Source of the DNA: Spirochaetaceae bacterium
GTDB taxonomy: Bacteria; Spirochaetota; Spirochaetia; SZUA-6; Bin103
Length of the DNA: 10,467 bases
Direction: 5' to 3'
Assembly: GCA_028820215.1 (NCBI GenBank)
Contig: JAPPKD010000242.1
Location: 1 to 10,467, forward strand
How positions within the stretch are numbered: the stretch's first letter is position 1; every line of letters begins with the position of its first letter. Below the pieces are notes generated by a model. That model saw nothing but the letters and a program-made list of their open reading frames with translations, had not been told where the DNA came from and searched no databases. Positions 7,122 through 10,467 of the stretch are shown one piece after another. The position numbers were made by a program, and so were the translations under genes.

Positions 7122-7783
7122 GCGGGCGCCTGCTCGGGGTATCCCAGGAGCTCCCCGGCCTGGCGCATCAGGTAGCGGGCGTTCGCGACGGGCGACTGGG
7201 CGTGCACGACGGTGCAGGCCTGGGTGACCGGCGCCGTGAGCGCGGCGGACACCACGGCCGCCACGTCGTCGGTGCAAACGGCGGCGTCGCCGTGCGCGTC
7301 GCGGAGCGCGCTGCGCGAGCCGGGCACGACCGGGTAGCCCAGCCGGACCGTGATCACCTCCAGGCGCTTATCGCGGGCGAACTCCAGGGCGATCTGCTCG
7401 CCGAGATGGCAACCGATCAGCGCCGCATCGTCGGACCTCGGCAGCGGCCGCCAACCCTCGGTGACCGTGTGATGCTCACCGTATCCAGCCAGTAGCCGGA
7501 GCGAGCTCAGGTACACGCAGCGCCCCACCCCGGACTCGGCCGCGGCACTCAACAGGTCATATGCCAGACGCGTCGCCCGATCGAGCACGGGCGATGCCTC
7601 GACCGGCCCCTCCGCATCCGGGAGCCCCGCCAGCACGACCGCGTCGAACCCGTCGGCCACCGTGCGCGCACCCGACTCCGGGTCGATCTCGGGATCGACG
7701 TCGAGCACTGCCTCGTGTCCGCTAAAGCCATCGCGCAATGCCCTCGCCAACTCGCTCTCGCCCGGGCTTAGCAGCACGCGCAT
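7118..7783 (-). CDS. SDR-like protein with degenerate cofactor and catalytic motifs
   Basis: 221 residues from the ATG at 7783, which starts directly at strand 1 (MRVLLSPG). A TTG at 7834 would add 17 residues that look like the remains of the upstream toxin gene. The fold is that of an NAD(P)-binding Rossmann/epimerase protein: FDAVVLAG (46-53), RCVYLSSLRLLAGYG (88-102), a helix ending HLGEQIALEF (126-135) and VITVRLGYP (143-151). The glycine motif is mostly lost (LSPGESELA where GxxGxxG is expected). Counting back from E129 of GEQ, the YxxxK tyrosine and lysine positions are A121 and C125. It is likely non-catalytic, perhaps a partner subunit of the coupled epimerase that follows, whose GTG overlaps its stop. 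No clear ribosome site precedes 7783, so the start is the least certain part. A diverged enzyme with different chemistry is the alternative. Confidence 0.72.
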   Translation of the reverse strand: MRVLLSPGESELARALRDGFSGHEAVLDVDPEIDPESGARTVADGFDAVVLAGLPDAEGPVEASPVLDRATRLAYDLLSAAAESGVGRCVYLSSLRLLAGYGEHHTVTEGWRPLPRSDDAALIGCHLGEQIALEFARDKRLEVITVRLGYPVVPGSRSALRDAHGDAAVCTDDVAAVVSAALTAPVTQACTVVHAQSPVANARYLMRQAGELLGYPEQAPA

Positions 7784-7830
7784 GCTGGCACGTTCGCAGC
7801 CTGAGGCCGACGAATCAAGCCCATGGTCAC

Positions 7831-7935
7831 TCAACGGAGCACCAGCACGGTGGCCTCTTGCAGGGACTCGGGAAAGATGTCCTGAAGAAGGTCGGTCAGC
7901 TTCTCGGAAAGCGGCTCATCGATGAGCAGCCGCAT
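7831..7935 (-). pseudogene. Truncated DUF5615 (PIN-like) toxin fragment
   Basis: An ATG at 7935, 3 bp after the DUF433 antitoxin stop, opens MRLLIDEPLSEKLTDLLQDI followed by FPES, the characteristic N-terminus of DUF5615 PIN-like toxins, including the metal-binding Asp (D6). The frame stops after 34 residues at a TGA (7831-7833), against roughly 110-120 in the family. After FPES the match fades (LQEATVLVLR). The next frame carries SDHGLDSSASGCERA just past the stop, similar in pattern to the block that follows in intact members, so a frameshift plus deletion is plausible. The product would lack the rest of the nuclease active site and should be inactive. Confidence 0.68.
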
Positions 7936-7938
7936 GGG

Positions 7939-8166
7939 TCAGACGACGGGGACGCTCATCGTGCGCTGCTCCCGCTCGACCGCGTAGGCCAAGCAGGCCC
8001 TGATGTCCTCCGGAGACAACTGAGGAAAGTCCTCGACAATCTGGCCTTCGGACATCCCGCCGGCGAGATACCCGAGCACGTCTCCCACGGTGATCCGTGT
8101 CCCACGGACACAGGGCTTGCCGAACCGTACGGCGGGGTCGACGGTGATCCGGTCGAGCAGTGCCAT
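7939..8166 (-). CDS. DUF433 family antitoxin
   Basis: 75 residues from ATG 8166 (a GTG at 8172 would add two). The protein reads ALLDRITVDPAVRFGKPC, then VRGTRITVGDVLGYLAGGMS, then IVEDFPQLSPEDIRACLAYA, which is the DUF433 signature: conserved RI..DP, GKPCVRGTR, and a winged-helix-like DNA-binding segment ending in DFPQLSPEDIRACLAYA. DUF433 proteins are the antitoxin half of pairs with DUF5615 PIN-like toxins, and the fragment of such a toxin follows after 3 bp. Such antitoxins usually repress their own operon. Neither start has a well-placed ribosome site: the nearest GGAGG is more than 15 nt away. With the toxin broken, it may survive as an orphan regulator. Confidence 0.85.
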   Translation of the reverse strand: MALLDRITVDPAVRFGKPCVRGTRITVGDVLGYLAGGMSEGQIVEDFPQLSPEDIRACLAYAVEREQRTMSVPVV

Positions 8167-8282
8167 CGACACAGACTACACTTCATGCCTCCGGGAGTCA
8201 GGTGAGGTGTTCCGGGGCGCCCGCAACCAGCCGGCCTACACGGCGGATGAAGGCGCCGCGTAGCGCATGTCGCAGCAGGGGC

Positions 8283-8312
8283 TTGCGTATCGCGGCGCGG
8301 ATGCCGTAGATT
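8283..8312 (+). promoter_or_regulatory. Possible promoter for the leucine leader
   Basis: TTGCGT (8283-8288) and TAGATT (8307-8312) are separated by 18 nt, matching the -35 and -10 consensus at 3/6 and 4/6. A start near 8319 would exclude the AAAGG at 8313-8317 from the transcript, which argues against this exact pair. The real promoter probably lies a little further left, in the 155-bp gap between the divergent DUF433 gene and the leader. Confidence 0.22.
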
Positions 8313-8327
8313 AAAGGTAACAATGCA

Positions 8328-8429
8328 ATGAACACGCACGCGCTGCTGCCGACGCTACTCGCTCTTCTTCTCGGCCTCTTGGGCCTTACGGCCTGGGTTG
8401 CCCCACGCCACGCGGGAGCGCGCATGTAG
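8328..8429 (+). CDS. leuL: Leucine-rich leader peptide of the leuA attenuator
   Basis: A 33-codon frame starting MNTHALLPTLLALLLGLLGL and ending ...ARM-TAG. Ten residues are leucine (positions 6, 7, 10, 11, 13-15, 17, 18, 20), packed in 15 codons. Six of these codons are not CTG or CTG-like in a GC-rich genome's taste: CTT three times, CTA, TTG and a mix with CTC; such codons slow the ribosome when charged leucyl-tRNA is short. The peptide itself probably has no other job; its translation senses leucine. An AAAGG (8313-8317) lies 10 nt before the ATG. It sits about 110 bp upstream of leuA and is followed by a terminator and an alternative antiterminator stem. The composition could also mimic a signal peptide, but the RNA structures and the downstream gene make the leader reading far more likely. 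Confidence 0.85.
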   Translation: MNTHALLPTLLALLLGLLGLTAWVAPRHAGARM

Positions 8430-8459
8430 CGCACCGAGCGGCACGAAGCAGCCCAGGCT
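8390..8459 (+). promoter_or_regulatory. Antiterminator (2:3) stem of the leucine attenuator
   Basis: Bases 8391-8400 (GCCTGGGTTG) pair with 8449-8458 (CAGCCCAGGC) over ten bp including one G-U; a C-G at 8401/8448 and a G-U at 8390/8459 extend it to twelve. The right arm is the same segment used as the left arm of the terminator, so the two folds exclude each other. The left arm lies just past the last leucine codon (8385-8387): a ribosome stalled on the earlier leucine codons leaves it free, while one moving to the stop at 8427 covers or passes it. A short GGCC-TTAC-GGCC hairpin (8382-8393) may act as the competing 1:2 structure. Confidence 0.78.
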
Positions 8460-8503
8460 TTCCGGTCGACGCGATCGACCGAAGAGAGCCTGGGCTTTTT
8501 TTT
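8450..8503 (+). terminator. Intrinsic terminator (3:4) of the leucine attenuator
   Basis: AGCCCAGGCT (8450-8459) and AGCCTGGGCT (8487-8496) are perfect 10-bp complements. Inside, CGGTCGA (8463-8469) pairs with TCGACCG (8475-8481) around a 5-nt loop, and eight T's (8496-8503) follow at once. It lies between the leader stop and the leuA ribosome site, so it ends transcription before leuA when leucine is plentiful. Confidence 0.92.
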
Positions 8504-8541
8504 CGAGCCTGCAGAAGCCCTCAAGGAACAAGGAGAGAACC

Positions 8542-10245
8542 ATGCAACGAGGCGTCATCGACAAGTACCGGCCGTTCCCGCAGATCGATCTGCCGGACCG
8601 CTCCTGGCCCAACCGGACCATCGACCGGGCACCGATCTGGTGCAGCGTCGACCTCCGCGACGGCAACCAGGCGCTTATCAACCCGATGAACCTGGAGCAG
8701 AAGCTCAACATGTTCTCGCTGCTGACCGACATCGGCTTCAAGGAGATCGAGGTCGGGTTCCCGTCCGCGGCCGCCGTGGAGTTCGACTTTACGCGCACGC
8801 TGATCGACAACGGCCTGATCCCGGAGGGCGTCTACCCGCAGGTGCTCACGCAGGCGCGCGACCACCTGATCCGGCGCACGTTCCAGGCGATCGAGGGGAC
8901 GCCGCGGGCAATCGTGCACCTGTACAACTCCACCTCCGAACTGCAGCGCCGCGTGGTGTTCCGCAAGGACCGCGCCGCGATCCGGCAGATCGCCGTGGAC
9001 GGCACCCGCCTGTGCCGGGAGCTGGCCGACCGCACCGACACCGACATCGTCTACGAGTACTCGCCGGAGAGCTTCACCGGCACCGAGCTGGACTACGCCG
9101 TGGAGGTGTGCGACGCCGTCATCGAGGCGTGGGATCCCAGCCCCGAGCACCGCATGATCGTCAACCTGCCGTCGACCGTGGAGCTGGCGACCCCCAACGT
9201 GCACGCGGACCAGATCGAGTGGTTTCTGCGCAACGTGCAGCGCCGCGACAGCATCATTCTCAGCCTGCACACCCACAACGACCGAGGCACGGGCGTCGCC
9301 GCCACCGAGCTGGCCATGCTGGCCGGCGGCGAGCGGGTCGAAGGCACCCTGTTCGGCAACGGCGAGCGAACCGGAAACGTCGACATCGTCACCGTCGCCC
9401 TCAACCTGTACACGCAGGGCGTCGATCCCGGCCTGGACCTGAGCGACCTGGGCCGCCTGATCGAGATCTCCGATTCCTGTACCGAGCTGCCGATCCATCC
9501 CCGCCATCCGTATGCCGGGGAGCTGGTGTTCACGGCCTTCTCGGGCTCGCACCAGGACGCGATCAACAAGGGGATGACCGCGCAGGGGGAGGGGCTGTGG
9601 GAGGTCCCCTACCTGCCGATCGACCCCACCGACATCGGCCGCTCCTACCAGGCGATCATCCGCATCAACTCCCAGTCCGGGAAGGGCGGCGTGGCCTACG
9701 TGATGGAAAGCGAGTTCGGCTGCCAACTCCCCAAGACCATGCAGCCCGAGGTGGGCGAAGTGGTCCAGGAGCTCACCGACCGCACCGGCCGGGAAGTCAA
9801 CGCGGCCGAGATCTGGGAGGCCTTCAGGCGGGAATACCTTGAGGCCGATCATCCGATCCGCTTCATCGACTACGCGATCTCCAGCGATCCCCAGGACAGC
9901 TCACGCATGAACGGCCGCCTCACGGTGGAGATCGAAGGAAAGGAGAGGGAGCTCACCGGCAGCGGCAACGGGCCCATCGACGCGCTCAAGAGCGCGCTGG
10001 GCACGGCCGGCTGGAACGACTTCAAGCTCACCCACTACTCCGAGCACGCCCTGGGCCAGGGCACGGACTCCACCGCCATCGCCTACATCCAGCTCGTCCG
10101 CACCGACGGCACGCAGCGCTTCGGCGCCGGCACCCACCCGAACATCGCCAAGGCCTCCGCCCTGGCGCTGATCTCCGCGCTCAACCGCACCGTTGCGGCC
10201 GGCGTCCAGCCCGCACCGAAGGAGGCCGTGATACCGGCTACTTGA
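8542..10245 (+). CDS. leuA: 2-isopropylmalate synthase, long (type 2) LeuA
   Basis: Catalyses the first committed step of leucine synthesis in the cytoplasm: acetyl-CoA plus 3-methyl-2-oxobutanoate to 2-isopropylmalate. 567 residues, the length of the actinobacterial-type enzyme. The TIM barrel begins with VDLRDGNQAL (36-45; R39 and D40 are catalytic and metal positions), carries HTHNDRGTG with metal ligands H243 and H245, then GNGERTGN (272-279), and H337 in GSHQDAINKG. From memory these line up with H285, H287, N321 and H379 of the M. tuberculosis enzyme at a constant offset of 42. The C-terminal leucine-sensing domain is present from about residue 455 (NGRLTVEIEG, GSGNGPIDAL, ALGQGTDSTAIAYIQL), so feedback inhibition is expected. 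The open frame runs up to 8398, but the start at 8542 has AAGGAG (8530-8535) 6 nt before it and follows the attenuator terminator. It appears transcribed alone, under leucine control. Confidence 0.96.
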   Translation: MQRGVIDKYRPFPQIDLPDRSWPNRTIDRAPIWCSVDLRDGNQALINPMNLEQKLNMFSLLTDIGFKEIEVGFPSAAAVEFDFTRTLIDNGLIPEGVYPQVLTQARDHLIRRTFQAIEGTPRAIVHLYNSTSELQRRVVFRKDRAAIRQIAVDGTRLCRELADRTDTDIVYEYSPESFTGTELDYAVEVCDAVIEAWDPSPEHRMIVNLPSTVELATPNVHADQIEWFLRNVQRRDSIILSLHTHNDRGTGVAATELAMLAGGERVEGTLFGNGERTGNVDIVTVALNLYTQGVDPGLDLSDLGRLIEISDSCTELPIHPRHPYAGELVFTAFSGSHQDAINKGMTAQGEGLWEVPYLPIDPTDIGRSYQAIIRINSQSGKGGVAYVMESEFGCQLPKTMQPEVGEVVQELTDRTGREVNAAEIWEAFRREYLEADHPIRFIDYAISSDPQDSSRMNGRLTVEIEGKERELTGSGNGPIDALKSALGTAGWNDFKLTHYSEHALGQGTDSTAIAYIQLVRTDGTQRFGAGTHPNIAKASALALISALNRTVAAGVQPAPKEAVIPAT

Positions 10246-10287
10246 CATGATGACATAATCGACCGCAATGATGTCATCATGACATCA
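10242..10287 (+). promoter_or_regulatory. Repeat cluster, likely operator/promoter of the Phd-type antitoxin
   Basis: TGACAT occurs at 10243-10248, 10251-10256 and 10280-10285, and its complement ATGTCA at 10271-10276. ATGATGACAT (10247-10256) and ATGTCATCAT (10271-10280) are an exact 10-bp inverted repeat, and TGATGTCAT/ATGACATCA (10269-10277/10279-10287) is a 9-bp one with a 1-nt centre. CATAAT (10254-10259) could be a -10 box. Phd/YefM antitoxins repress their own promoters by binding such palindromes. The leuA stop codon lies inside the left end. Confidence 0.55.
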
Positions 10288-10452
10288 CAAGTGGTGGACG
10301 TCATCAACGTCGCGGAAGCGAAGAGACGCTTCTCGGATCTGATAGAGCGGATTGGCCGCGGCGAGCGGATCGTCATAGCTAGCCCCCGCCCCCCCCGGAA
10401 TGGGCGGGGTTCACCCCAACAAAAAAGCGGGGCCCCGGGGGGCCAACTCTAA
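10279..10452 (+). CDS. Phd/YefM-type antitoxin, N-terminal part only
   Basis: From ATG 10279 the frame reads MTSQVVDVINVAEAKRRFSD, then LIERIGRGERIVIA, the DNA-binding N-terminal domain of Phd/YefM antitoxins (conserved NVAEAKxxFSxLI and GExIVIA). After about residue 34 (position 10380) the family expects a continuation like R-x-G-x-P-V-A-x-L. Instead the frame enters a C/G-rich string and stops at 10450-10452. The real gene is therefore cut at about 10380, probably by a bad contig end, and its toxin is not seen. There is no clear ribosome site; the start lies within the operator repeats, so the message may be nearly leaderless. It lies 33 bp after leuA. Confidence 0.72.
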   Translation: MTSQVVDVINVAEAKRRFSDLIERIGRGERIVIASPRPPRNGRGSPQQKSGAPGGQL

Positions 10453-10467
10453 CATCGCCCAGACCCA
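10381..10467. other. Right-edge C/G-homopolymer sequence, probably assembly artefact
   Basis: The antitoxin reading frame loses homology at about 10380 and the sequence turns into runs of C and G with an A6 stretch. CCCCGCCC (10384-10391) and GGGCGGGG (10402-10409) are inverted repeats, and GGGGCCCC (10429-10436) is self-complementary. On the minus strand a GC stem followed by T6 resembles a terminator, but a low-quality or chimeric contig end explains the abrupt break better. Confidence 0.5.

Noticed and set aside
7122..7277. Longer start for the epimerase gene (to 7277)
   Set aside because: The extra residues are Arg/Gly-rich and lie inside the upstream gene; the Rossmann strand begins at the GTG at 7121.
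8398..8541. N-terminal extension of leuA upstream to 8398
   Set aside because: It would cross the leader end and the attenuator terminator; 8542 has a strong ribosome site and matches the family start.
8521..9852. 443-codon minus-strand open frame over leuA
   Set aside because: A composition shadow of leuA, whose catalytic motifs and ribosome site are unmistakable.
1..10467. tRNA, rRNA, CRISPR array, insertion-sequence ends
   Set aside because: I looked for cloverleaf-like CCA ends, regularly spaced repeats and terminal inverted repeats with a transposase, and found none I could support.

Overview
The window is bacterial DNA, mostly GC-rich. Hand counts give 42/60 G+C at 9001-9060 and 43/60 at 601-660. 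The stretch from about 1550 to 4960 is much lighter in GC in places (22/60 at 2101-2160, 28/60 at 3601-3660). I cannot name the organism. It is a high-GC bacterium with a long-form (type 2) LeuA, a Pgl-type lactonase, a type III restriction system and two toxin-antitoxin remnants or edges. Both extreme ends look unlike the genes they touch, so the window may be a whole assembled contig with damaged ends.

Left third (1-4961), putative defence region. A 5'-broken type III restriction subunit (Res), starting just before helicase motif V, runs rightward to 1543. Meeting it tail to tail, with stop codons that overlap, is a leftward two-gene operon of unrecognised proteins. The first gene (3237-4961) encodes a 574-residue, apparently all-helical protein. 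The second (1540-3240) encodes a 566-residue protein whose N-terminus looks like a restriction-endonuclease-like (PD-(D/E)xK/Mrr-type) domain with an unusual S-x-K motif. The two overlap by ATGA. Operon structure, lighter GC and the restriction gene next door make this the best candidate for an undescribed defence system.

Middle (5261-8166), a leftward cluster: a DUF433 antitoxin, a toxin fragment of the DUF5615 type cut to 34 residues, then a three-gene metabolic operon. That operon holds a degenerate SDR-like protein, a normal-looking NAD-dependent epimerase/dehydratase that overlaps it by GTGA, and a seven-bladed-propeller lactonase of the 6-phosphogluconolactonase (Pgl) family. The last two enzymes suggest oxidation of a sugar or sugar acid followed by lactone hydrolysis; the substrate is not known.

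Right (8328-10245), leucine biosynthesis: leuA, preceded by a complete transcription attenuator. A 33-codon leader peptide with ten leucines, an antiterminator stem and a long intrinsic terminator with eight T's share one strand segment, so only one structure can form. This is a textbook leucine-responsive attenuator, and the leader gene is too short for most gene finders. After leuA, a Phd/YefM-type antitoxin gene starts within a cluster of TGACAT/ATGTCA repeats (likely its own operator) and is lost into a C/G-rich, non-homologous tail at the window edge.
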